From NCBI GenBank assembly GCA_003105285.1, contig PQAN01000433.1:2421-10357 (forward strand): a stretch of 7,937 nucleotides of DNA, given 5' to 3'. This DNA is from Methylocystaceae bacterium (GTDB lineage: Bacteria > Pseudomonadota > Alphaproteobacteria > Rhizobiales > Beijerinckiaceae). The position numbers were made by a program, and so were the translations under genes. The notes under the pieces are model-generated. The model was not told where the DNA came from, ran no database searches, and was given only the letters and a program-made list of their open reading frames with translations. Positions 1-6,651 of this stretch are shown here, in pieces; within the stretch, counting starts at the first letter, position 1, and each line of letters begins with the position of its first letter.

Positions 1-2405
1 GCAAATGGCCGGCGTATGACGCTGCGGATCTTCCGTTTGGCGAGTTCGACCTGCCGCCCGTCTCCTTCTGCGACGAACACCGTCCAAGATGTGAGTTCCG
101 GTTCGCTCTGGCGCAGCTGGTCTTCGACATAGGTGGCAAGCAGCGTGCCTTCGATTTCCTTGTTTTCCGGCGGGAAGTTGAGGCTGCGGAAATAGGCAGC
201 CACCCGTTCGCCCGGAACCTCCTGCCACAGCAGACCCGTTGCCAGTCCTTCGCCTCCCGGACGCGGTGCCCCAATCCGCGGTGGTTCAAGGGATTCGAGG
301 AAGGTGTCGGTCGCAGTGGCATTCTGCTCGAGTGGCTCCTTCTCGACGTGCATGACCGTCTGAATCTTTCCTTCACCCGCGAAGCCGGTGCGCCGTTCGA
401 CCGCATGCCGCTGCTTGTTCGCTGCCGTGACCGTCATCACGCTATGGGACTGAACCCGCAGTCCGTAATCTTTGGGGGTTTGCAGCATCAGCCGCATGTG
501 CACGAGTTCCCCGCGCAGCTCCTGGCTAGCCGTCGCCACATGACGGAACCAGTCCTCCATATCGGGGGTGGTGTAGAGTCGGCATAGGTCGGCGAAACCG
601 CGACGATATCCAAACCATCGGCCCATCTGAAGCAGGCTGTCATATTGCTTTGTGATGCGCAGGAAGTAGCTGACGGTCAGCCCCTCAAGGGTAAGGCCGC
701 GGGAGAGTTTGTCGCCCCCGATCGCAATGACCGACAGGCCCGTTTCCCGATATCGATCATAGTCAAGGCTTGCCTTCGACCGGCCATTCGCCACCACGAC
801 CTGGATCTTGTCGCTCGTGTCGGCGAGCACCCGGCGTATCTCCTGCCAGCTGATATCGACGCGCCATCGGTCGAAGACGGTGTCCTCCAGTGCGGCGGTG
901 GTCGGCTCGAAATCCGAGAGCCACAGATCCTCGAGTTCGGCAATCGTCTCGGCATCACCACCCGAAATGCGTGCTCTGATGTCATCCAAATAGCGCAGCA
1001 CCTGTGCGTAGACCTGATCATGGATGTCTACATAACGTGAGACATGGATCAGCATCGAATTGTGCGCAGCCTCGCGACCACGAGCAGCCCGGGCGGCGCA
1101 GGCGAGCAGAAATGCGCGAATGGCTTCCTCGAGCGAAGGCGGGAGCTTGTTCTCACCCTCGAAGCGCGGGCGCAGAAAACGATCGTGCCGGTCGGGCATC
1201 CATCCCTCGCCCGTCTGGTCGACGTGCCGGATCAGAGGCAAGCCGATATTGTTCCCCTCGCCGTTGGCCCCGAAGACGGCTGCCGGCCCGAAATAGTCGT
1301 CGGGCGGGGTTAGCGAGACGATGAAGGTCGAAGGAAAGAGGTCGGCGCCATAGACTTCGGCCGCGCGTTCATCATGGATCAGGATGTTTGCAAACGGGGT
1401 AGCAGTGTACGCGACATAGACGGACCGCGCGAATGACTGGAGCATCTTCCTGATTTCCCCGTTTATTCGGGTCGGATCATAGTCCTCGTCGAAGCTGCCG
1501 TCCGGTAGTGTCGGCTGGTCCCTGGTATCGATCGACGCCTGATCCGCCTCATCATCGATCAGCAGCAATGGCGCAGCGCGAAACTCGGTAGGCAGCTTGC
1601 CGATCCAGCCATTGAGATTCCGCAGGATCGTCGCGTTCTTCTTGACTACGAACAGGCAGGGCTGATCGAGGGGGGCGAAGTTCGCCTGACGTGCGAAGGC
1701 AATGTTGAAGTCGCCAGTCGACGAAGCCAGCGTGAGGCTGCCGACATTCAGGGCGGGTGGAAGCAGTCCGACGCCGACGGCCATGCGCTGGCCGGCGTCC
1801 TGTCGTTCGGGCCGGGTATCGTATCCGAGAAAGTCCAGTTCGAGGCGCTGCTGAGTCTGCAAACGCAGCAGATTATGCATGCCAGCCAGCACGATAATGA
1901 CGCGGTAGCCGGCATCGACGGCCCGGTTGATGACGCCGGCATAATGCGCTGTCTTGCCAGACTGCACGTCGCCGACGACGAGGCCTCGCCAATGCCAAGA
2001 TCCATCCCGCCGGGGATTGTCGAGCAGTTCAAGGACGCGCGCGGTGCTATCGCGCAGTTCGTCCACCGAGCGCACTGGCCAGCCCTCCTCGGCTAGTTTC
2101 TGCAGATAGCGCCTCATAAAGGGCCCAGGTTTCCGGATCTCGCCCAGGTACCATTCGGGAGGGGTATTGTTGCGATCGACGACCGCCACCGCTAGGCCTT
2201 GCTGAACGACATAGGCCGTCTCGAGCACTCGGATCGCATCCTCTATCTCAGGCGCGTTGAAGGCATGCCCGGTCCGTCGGCTGACCATCGGACTTACAAG
2301 ATCGACGGTTTCACGGATGGACTGGCGCTCGATCGGCTGATCGTTCGTCGAGGTCAGAAGCTGACGCGCCATGTTGATCAGCGTCTGTTTCGGGTCGAGG
2401 CTCAT
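1..2405 (-). CDS. Z1 domain-containing protein, SF2-helicase-like ATPase of an R-M-type defence module (3' end outside window)
   Basis: The reading frame is open from an ATG at 2405 to the left window edge, giving about 801 residues without a stop. Z1 proteins are commonly about 900-950 residues, so the C-terminus is missing. The start is set by AGGGGA about 6 nt upstream and by a 4-bp ATGA overlap with the ATPase gene. Visible motifs: Walker A GDVQSGKT (145-152) followed by a typical Z1 stretch; Walker B DDEAD (284-288); TATPF (334-338), like SF2 motif III; GGDKLSRGLTLEG (from 563), like motif V; and QMGRWFGYR (593-601), like motif VI with its arginine finger. These support a nucleotide-driven motor acting on DNA. 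Z1 proteins are often labelled putative endonucleases, but I see no clear nuclease motif in the visible part. The genetic partner is the GHKL ATPase encoded just upstream. Family assignment is firm; the biochemical role is inferred. Confidence 0.93.
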   Translation of the reverse strand, partial: MSLDPKQTLINMARQLLTSTNDQPIERQSIRETVDLVSPMVSRRTGHAFNAPEIEDAIRVLETAYVVQQGLAVAVVDRNNTPPEWYLGEIRKPGPFMRRYLQKLAEEGWPVRSVDELRDSTARVLELLDNPRRDGSWHWRGLVVGDVQSGKTAHYAGVINRAVDAGYRVIIVLAGMHNLLRLQTQQRLELDFLGYDTRPERQDAGQRMAVGVGLLPPALNVGSLTLASSTGDFNIAFARQANFAPLDQPCLFVVKKNATILRNLNGWIGKLPTEFRAAPLLLIDDEADQASIDTRDQPTLPDGSFDEDYDPTRINGEIRKMLQSFARSVYVAYTATPFANILIHDERAAEVYGADLFPSTFIVSLTPPDDYFGPAAVFGANGEGNNIGLPLIRHVDQTGEGWMPDRHDRFLRPRFEGENKLPPSLEEAIRAFLLACAARAARGREAAHNSMLIHVSRYVDIHDQVYAQVLRYLDDIRARISGGDAETIAELEDLWLSDFEPTTAALEDTVFDRWRVDISWQEIRRVLADTSDKIQVVVANGRSKASLDYDRYRETGLSVIAIGGDKLSRGLTLEGLTVSYFLRITKQYDSLLQMGRWFGYRRGFADLCRLYTTPDMEDWFRHVATASQELRGELVHMRLMLQTPKDYGLRVQSHSVMTVTAANKQRHAVERRTGFAGEGKIQTVMHVEKEPLEQNATATDTFLESLEPPRIGAPRPGGEGLATGLLWQEVPGERVAAYFRSLNFPPENKEIEGTLLATYVEDQLRQSEPELTSWTVFVAEGDGRQVELAKRKIRSVIRRPF

Positions 2406-3883
2406 GCCAGTTCCCCTAGGCGTCTGAGTACCGCGGCACGCATCTCCGGGGCGGTTAAGCGCATCCCCCGCAGGAGACCGTCGAGCGTGTCTTCGATGCC
2501 CGTGCCTGCACCCAAAGCCCTGAGGGCAGTTGCGAGGTCCTCGACGGTGGCTGGATCGAGTGGCTCTGTAGGAGGCAGAGCCTCGGTGTTCTCGGATACG
2601 TCGAGCCAGATCCGTTCGATGGGCACCGAGCGCTCAACAAGGCTGAAGGCCGCGCGCGCGAGCCGCGCGGTGTCCCCATCTCCGTCCAACAAGGCTTGTA
2701 TGACAGGATGCTCGCGATTGATCCGATAGCGCCGCTTTCCAGAGACGTGCTCCTCGCTCCAGACCGGCGACACGTCCCTTGAGGTTCGGCCGGTCCGGAC
2801 TGGGCTTCCGCGCCAAGCGAAGACCTCGCGTGCCCTATCCCGACAGGCACTCCCGATGGTGACGAGCCGGTTGCGCAGTGCGGCTGGCGGCCGGGCGCGC
2901 GCCTTGCGCACATCAATACGCCAAGCCGCGTCCATGCTCTGTGGAAGATCCACGGCGATCCGCGCGAGCCGACTGCTTTCCTCCTTCGTCCATTCGCGCA
3001 GGCTGCCGAGGCCAAGCCAGCTTCCGGCCATCACCAAGCGCTTCGCGCGGTAGATGTAGAAACCCTGGCGTTCCGCCCAGCCCCCCGGTCCGGCTGCGGC
3101 CTGGAATTCCGCCTCGTTGGCGAACCGGTCGCGATGCGGCAGTACGAAGGGAGTGACCATGACGGCCTGCGCTCCGCTGCCGATGCGGTCAGCACCCAGC
3201 ATCTGAGTGGCGGGATGCGAACGCAGCATCGGATCCCAGCCCTCCACGTTGCGGCCGTTCAGGCGAATGCGGATGCGACGCGCGTCAAGGTACAGAAAGC
3301 GGTGAAAGACCATAGCGAAATGATCGCGGATGTCTTTCACCTTGGCGAAGAAGCGTTCCTTGTCGAGACCGTGGAGCCCGCCAATCTCGTCCATATGTTC
3401 GAGCACTACCAGGGTGCCCGATACCTGCAGGTCCATATCTTTCAGGTGATCAAAACCCTGTGGAAGAAGGCCTACGCGTGCCGTCCAACGGCCCGTGGCA
3501 ATAACCTCGTCGACATCCCAGCTGAGGCTGGACGTTTCGCCGCTCCTGCGGCTGATCACGGTCAGCCGCCTGCACTGCGACAGCGAGGCGGTCTTCAGTC
3601 CCAGGCCGAAGCGACCCAGATCGTCGGATGCCCTTTCGAGGGACGCATCACCACCGAATCGCATCGCGGCCTCAAGTTCGGTGGGGCTCATGCCCAAACC
3701 GTCATCTAGCACGCCAATGCGAGGAGCGCCGTCGTTCCAGTCGATGCTGAGTTGGATGAAGCGCGCCTGTGCGGAGATACTGTTATCGACCAGATCAGCC
3801 AGCGCCGTCTCCGGCGAATAGCCTAGTCCACGCAATGATCCCAGCAGAGCCGATGCAGCCGGGGCGATCTCTATGGTGTCCAT
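2402..3883 (-). CDS. MutL/MORC-like GHKL ATPase of a restriction-modification-type module
   Basis: The product has 493 residues from the preferred start. The N-terminal GHKL (Bergerat) ATP-binding fold is clear. N-box: ALADLVDNS (27-35), with D30 at the catalytic-base position and N34 as the Mg ligand. G1: DDGLGM (60-65). G2: GRFGLGLKTAS (90-100), which forms the ATP lid. A second domain includes GFYIYR (274-279) before a basic RAKRLV patch, resembling the S5-like domain that follows the ATPase in MutL and MORC. INREHP (388-393) recalls a motif of the R-M-linked subfamily. No MutL C-terminal endonuclease motif is seen. ATP-dependent dimerisation and DNA clamping are expected from the family. 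The start at 3883 is chosen because MDTIEIAP leads straight into the conserved fold and GGGGGG lies just upstream. An in-frame ATG at 3949 with AGGGG 5 nt upstream would add 22 arginine- and glycine-rich residues. The stop overlaps the Z1 start by 4 bp. Confidence 0.92.
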   Translation of the reverse strand: MDTIEIAPAASALLGSLRGLGYSPETALADLVDNSISAQARFIQLSIDWNDGAPRIGVLDDGLGMSPTELEAAMRFGGDASLERASDDLGRFGLGLKTASLSQCRRLTVISRRSGETSSLSWDVDEVIATGRWTARVGLLPQGFDHLKDMDLQVSGTLVVLEHMDEIGGLHGLDKERFFAKVKDIRDHFAMVFHRFLYLDARRIRIRLNGRNVEGWDPMLRSHPATQMLGADRIGSGAQAVMVTPFVLPHRDRFANEAEFQAAAGPGGWAERQGFYIYRAKRLVMAGSWLGLGSLREWTKEESSRLARIAVDLPQSMDAAWRIDVRKARARPPAALRNRLVTIGSACRDRAREVFAWRGSPVRTGRTSRDVSPVWSEEHVSGKRRYRINREHPVIQALLDGDGDTARLARAAFSLVERSVPIERIWLDVSENTEALPPTEPLDPATVEDLATALRALGAGTGIEDTLDGLLRGMRLTAPEMRAAVLRRLGELA

Positions 3884-3999
3884 CCTGCCCCCCGAAAAGC
3901 GCCATGCTGATCGTCGCGTCGTACCGCCCGCTGCTGATCGCCGCTGCATTGTTCCCCTGATTCGGATTCATTTCGGCACTCGCATCGACAAAACCCGGT
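3884..3999 (-). other. 116-bp spacer between methyltransferase and ATPase genes
   Basis: This is the only real gap inside the four-gene module; the other junctions are ATGA overlaps. It contains the alternative upstream ATPase start (3949) with its own AGGGG ribosome-binding site. I see no convincing hairpin with a T-run, so no terminator is called. A weak internal promoter separating Vsr/methyltransferase expression from ATPase/Z1 expression is possible, but no good -35/-10 pair is evident. Confidence 0.4.
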
Positions 4000-5475
4000 T
4001 CAGGCGGCGCGCTGACCTCCTTCATTCATTCGCCTCGTCGCCAGCTTCAGTTCGGCCTTCACATGACACGCTATCGCCTGCGCCAGCAGGGGGGGGACAG
4101 CGTTGCCGATCTGGCGAAATGCGGCGTTCATCGCTCCTGCGAACTGGAACCCGTCGGGAAAGGACTGGAGCCGGGCTGCTTCACGTACCGAGATCATGCG
4201 CTGCTGCCGACTGTCCCAATGGATGTGCGAATAGGAATCCTTGCCGAGGTGCGCGGTAAGAGTTCGGGATGGCGACGTCGGCTCGAGCTTCCACCATTTG
4301 TTCGGGAACTTGCTGGGGTCGTAGGGCGGAATGCAGCTACGCCGGATTTCTTCATAGCGCGCACTGCCCTTGCGCGGACGAGGATGTTCCTCGGCAAGCC
4401 GTTCAGCGAAGATCTCCTCGGCAATCTGGAGGGCATGAGGATAGTCAGCGCCCGCGCGCATGCGGCGAAAGATAGCAAAGTCGCGAGGGGTGAGCCGCAC
4501 CACATGACCATCGACGGTTCCGCCTGTCTCGAAACCCTTCCACCCGCGCATGAGGCGGGCGTAGGCGGACAGGTCGGTGAAGGCGCGGTAGGCAAGCTTA
4601 TCCTGGACCTTCCGGCGACGCATGGTCGTGGGGTCACGGAAGTGCTCTGAAATATAGGGAAGATCGGACAAGGCGGCCTTGACTGATACCGCGCCAGGAA
4701 GATCAGCTGTGGGTGCCAGGATCGGGTAAAAATGCGAACCGATCTGCGGAATATATTTAAGAGCGACAGTGCGGGCGCCTTCATAGCCCGACGGCAGTTC
4801 GGCGGCGTGGGTAGGTGCCGGAAAGCCGGGCGTCACGCCGAGCGCCTTGTCATAAGCCACCAGAATGAGGCGTTCGCGCATCTGCGGCACGCCATAGAAT
4901 GCTGCGTTCAGCAACGTATAGCTGGTGGAGTATCCGAGTTCGTCGAGCGTCTCGCAGATCTCTTCGGGAATGTTATGGCCACCGAAGTTCAGAATATCGG
5001 GAACATTCTCGATAAGGATGACGATGGGCTGGACTGCTTCCACATACTGCAAAAATCGCCGATATAGCTTGGCGCGTGCATCATTACGGAAAGCCTCGTC
5101 ATCGCCGGTCAGAGAGCGCAGCTTGGAGCGCCCGATACGTGCAAACGCTTGGCAAGGCAGCCCCGCCGCGAGCAAATCAAACGCCTCGGCCGTGGCGCCA
5201 AGTTCCAGATCGGCAACGAGGGTTTCAGGATCGCATTCGACCATGTCCCGCCCCGACGCCCACTGCTCGCGCAGGACGCCAGCCGGAGGAGCAAAGTTGA
5301 GGGCATAGCTTGCCACGGCAACCGGATCATTCTCGACGTGGGCGATTAGCTCCATACCTGCCGCGTGAAGACCAAGCGACATTCCCCCGCAACCCGAGCA
5401 TAACTCGAGCACGCGTAGCGTCTCGCCACAGGCTATCCGCTTCAGCTTGTCCTGGCGCGTCTCGCTGGACATCAT
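4000..5475 (-). CDS. DNA (cytosine-5-)-methyltransferase, Dcm-like
   Basis: The 491-residue product transfers a methyl group from S-adenosylmethionine to C5 of cytosine in a specific DNA site. C5-methyltransferase motifs occur in order. Motif I, SAM binding: LELCSGCGG (23-31), a variant of the usual DLFAGxGG. Motif IV: PCQ with catalytic Cys108, within LPCQAFARIGRSK. Motif VI: ENVP with Glu156. Motif VIII: QMRER (198-202). A long variable target-recognition region spans roughly 210-400. Motif IX: RTLTAH (404-409), followed by REAARLQSFPDGF. Motif X: IGNAVPP (456-462). All catalytic motifs look intact, so the enzyme should be active. The target site cannot be read from sequence. The start codon overlaps the Vsr stop as ATGA; a second ATG follows directly at 5472. 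There is little Shine-Dalgarno sequence, which suggests translational coupling to Vsr. In this module it most likely protects self DNA. Confidence 0.96.
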   Translation of the reverse strand: MMSSETRQDKLKRIACGETLRVLELCSGCGGMSLGLHAAGMELIAHVENDPVAVASYALNFAPPAGVLREQWASGRDMVECDPETLVADLELGATAEAFDLLAAGLPCQAFARIGRSKLRSLTGDDEAFRNDARAKLYRRFLQYVEAVQPIVILIENVPDILNFGGHNIPEEICETLDELGYSTSYTLLNAAFYGVPQMRERLILVAYDKALGVTPGFPAPTHAAELPSGYEGARTVALKYIPQIGSHFYPILAPTADLPGAVSVKAALSDLPYISEHFRDPTTMRRRKVQDKLAYRAFTDLSAYARLMRGWKGFETGGTVDGHVVRLTPRDFAIFRRMRAGADYPHALQIAEEIFAERLAEEHPRPRKGSARYEEIRRSCIPPYDPSKFPNKWWKLEPTSPSRTLTAHLGKDSYSHIHWDSRQQRMISVREAARLQSFPDGFQFAGAMNAAFRQIGNAVPPLLAQAIACHVKAELKLATRRMNEGGQRAA

Positions 5476-5882
5476 GCGGCTTCGATAATCGCGGAAAGCC
5501 GTTCAACCACGCGTTCCGGCTGGCGGGTTTCGCATTCCCAGATCACCATCGGATCCCACCCGGCAACACGAAGCCGCGCCATGGCCTCGTTATCGCGTTC
5601 GACATTTCTTGCAAACTTGGTCATCCAGAAATCGACATTGGATTTTGGTGTGTACGCAAAACGGCAACCCTCATGGCGATGCCAGTAGCAACCATGCACG
5701 AACAGGGCCTTGCGACGCCGGGGAAATACCAAATCAGGGCTCCCGGCAAGATCGCGACGGTGGAGTCGGAAGCGCAGTCCCAACGCATGCGCCGCGCGCC
5801 GGACGACCAGCTCTGGACCAGTGTCTTGCGCCCGAATCATGGACATTACTTCGGAACGTTGCTCCTTTGTCAAGATATCCAT
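5472..5882 (-). CDS. vsr: Vsr-type very short patch repair mismatch endonuclease
   Basis: The 136-residue product should nick DNA 5' of the T in T:G mismatches that arise when 5-methylcytosine deaminates, starting very short patch repair. Using E. coli Vsr as guide, the active-site residues are present: Asp50 in GSPDLVF, His63 and His68 in HGCYWHRH. The structural zinc ligands also match: Cys65, His70, Cys73 and Cys117 (in VIWECE). Other family landmarks are an N-terminal MSxIRAQDTGPE-like segment and FWxxKFxxNxxRD (85-97). The start at 5882 is chosen because GAGGA lies 7 nt upstream and the length fits the family (about 130-156). An in-frame ATG at 5984 would add 34 residues without family-like sequence. 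It is the first gene of the module and its TGA overlaps the methyltransferase ATG, fitting protection against that enzyme's mutagenic side effect. Confidence 0.95.
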   Translation of the reverse strand: MDILTKEQRSEVMSMIRAQDTGPELVVRRAAHALGLRFRLHRRDLAGSPDLVFPRRRKALFVHGCYWHRHEGCRFAYTPKSNVDFWMTKFARNVERDNEAMARLRVAGWDPMVIWECETRQPERVVERLSAIIEAA

Positions 5883-5912
5883 CACTCGTTCCTCACCTGT
5901 TCGTTTGCTGAT

Positions 5913-5940
5913 GGTATAGAAATCGGCCTGGGCACGCCAG
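5913..5940 (-). promoter_or_regulatory. Candidate promoter for the vsr-led module
   Basis: On the minus strand, TATACC (5918-5913) matches four of six bases of a -10 box. CTGGCG (5940-5935) sits 16 nt upstream as a weak -35 (three of six). Transcription would start about 25 nt before the Vsr ATG, leaving a short leader that holds the GAGGA ribosome-binding site. This is the best -10-like element in the 442-bp gap upstream of the module. The call rests on consensus and position only. Confidence 0.35.
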
Positions 5941-6075
5941 TGCTGGTCGAGCGGGCGCTCCCTAGAGTCGGTTTCGCAAGCCACCCAAGAATTACAGAGC
6001 TTTCTTAGTATGAGGCGATTCGAGGCGAAGCGCGGGAACGCGAGGCCTGTGGCGTTAGAGCGGGTTCATCATTTT

Positions 6076-6105
6076 CCGATTCAAACACGGGAATTCCCGA
6101 ATCGG
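6076..6105. repeat. Nested inverted repeat with a 12-bp perfect palindrome
   Basis: CCGATTC (6076-6082) is matched by its reverse complement GAATCGG (6099-6105). Between them lies the perfect palindrome CGGGAATTCCCG (6088-6099), which shares one base with the right arm. A second small inverted repeat, CGTCAT-GTG-ATGACG, follows at 6124-6138. These could be part of an insertion-sequence end ahead of the transposase-like fragment, or an operator. Sequence symmetry is directly visible; function is inference. Confidence 0.5.
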
Positions 6106-6148
6106 CGAGGGCTTGATTCCTTACGTCATGTGATGACGGACGGGGAAG

Positions 6149-6184
6149 ATGACTCGGGCCTACCGCCAGGATTTGCGTGATCGG
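6149..6184 (+). mobile_element. Possible remnant of an IS630-family transposase start
   Basis: An ATG at 6149 begins MTRAYRQDLRDR, which closely resembles the opening of IS630-family transposases (typically M-[AT]-R-A/P-Y-S-x-D-L-R-[ED]-R-V). After these 12 codons the frame turns into low-complexity sequence (EPESGSSG and onward) and has no helix-turn-helix or DDE features, so the rest of the gene is absent. The palindromic sequence just upstream would fit the IS end. The match is short and from memory, so chance similarity is possible. Confidence 0.35.
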
Positions 6185-6290
6185 GAGCCTGAATCGGGCT
6201 CGTCCGGATCTGTGCGGGGGAGGGGGCCAACCGCGAACATCGGTCATTTTTTCGCTTTCTTTGAGCCAAAGCACGCTCGGTTGCAGGGCA

Positions 6291-6317
6291 CGCGCCCCGC
6301 CGGGAAGGCGGGGCGCG
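6291..6317. repeat. GC-rich hairpin just downstream of the DUF736 gene
   Basis: An 11-bp perfect stem (CGCGCCCCGCC against GGCGGGGCGCG) encloses a 5-nt loop, starting 8 bp beyond the DUF736 stop codon. The position suits transcription termination or mRNA 3'-end protection. No T-run follows on either strand, so a classical intrinsic terminator is not supported. Confidence 0.55.
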
Positions 6318-6324
6318 ATTTCGG

Positions 6325-6651
6325 TCAATCGCCGTTGCGGCGGCTCGGGCGGGACCAGATCAGGCTGTAGCCTTCGCCACACTCGTCGTCGAACAGGTTG
6401 GCGAAGATCGGGGCGTTGAAGCTCGGATCGTCGAGCTTGAGGCCGAGATAATCGCGGCCCTCGTTGGAGCGCTTGGACCAGGCGGCTCCGATCTCCACTC
6501 TGCCGACATATACGCGGTGGCTGGGCGCATTCTCGCCGGAGCGGCAGGTTTCGGGGACGATGCGAACATTCTTCGCCTGGACCGAGAGGGTCACGATTTC
6601 GCCGGTGAACTCGTTGTTGCCGGTCTTCTTGAAGGTGCCGATGGTCGCCAT
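6325..6651 (-). CDS. DUF736 family protein
   Basis: The 108-residue product opens MATIGTFKK and continues with NEFTGEIVTL, then SHRVYVGRVEIGAAW (about 57-71) and YLGLKLDDPSFNAPI (about 81-95). It ends in GYSLIWSRP before a short basic tail. This pattern is characteristic of DUF736, a compact mostly beta family of unknown function found widely on plasmids and integrative elements of Alphaproteobacteria. The length is normal and the protein looks cytoplasmic, with no signal peptide or membrane helix. The start at 6651 is supported by GAGGAG 7 nt upstream and by the conserved N-terminus; an ATG at 6690 would add 13 arginine-rich residues. It stands alone: the next gene upstream is 585 bp away and the defence module begins 442 bp downstream. 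It is the best marker that this is mobile DNA. The family call is firm; the function is unknown. Confidence 0.9.
   Translation of the reverse strand: MATIGTFKKTGNNEFTGEIVTLSVQAKNVRIVPETCRSGENAPSHRVYVGRVEIGAAWSKRSNEGRDYLGLKLDDPSFNAPIFANLFDDECGEGYSLIWSRPSRRNGD

Larger units (their letters stand above)
5883..6324. other. 442-bp gene-free junction between the defence module and the DUF736 backbone
   Basis: No open frame here resembles a protein. The 125-residue minus-strand frame at 6005-6382 is proline- and arginine-rich, starts inside the DUF736 gene and looks like chance. The stretch holds the candidate vsr promoter, nested palindromes (6076-6105 and 6124-6138), a transposase-start-like fragment (6149-6184) and a GC-rich hairpin next to the DUF736 stop (6291-6317). 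The mix suggests the scarred edge of an insertion. Confidence 0.6.

Noticed and set aside
3134..3709. A 191-residue plus-strand open frame within the ATPase gene, and similar ones inside the other module genes (e.g. 4063-4650, 5310-6008)
   Set aside because: They lie antisense to strongly supported domains and are explained by GC-rich third positions; their products show no motifs.
5927..5931. CCTGG (a CCWGG site) in the spacer of the candidate vsr promoter, considered for methylation autoregulation
   Set aside because: The methyltransferase target is unknown and a single 5-bp site is expected often by chance.
6291..6317. Hairpin considered as an intrinsic terminator for DUF736
   Set aside because: The stem is strong, but no T-run follows on either strand; kept as a hairpin only.
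6005..6382. A 125-residue minus-strand open frame between DUF736 and vsr
   Set aside because: It is proline-, arginine- and serine-rich, starts inside the DUF736 gene in another frame, lacks a ribosome-binding site and matches no family.
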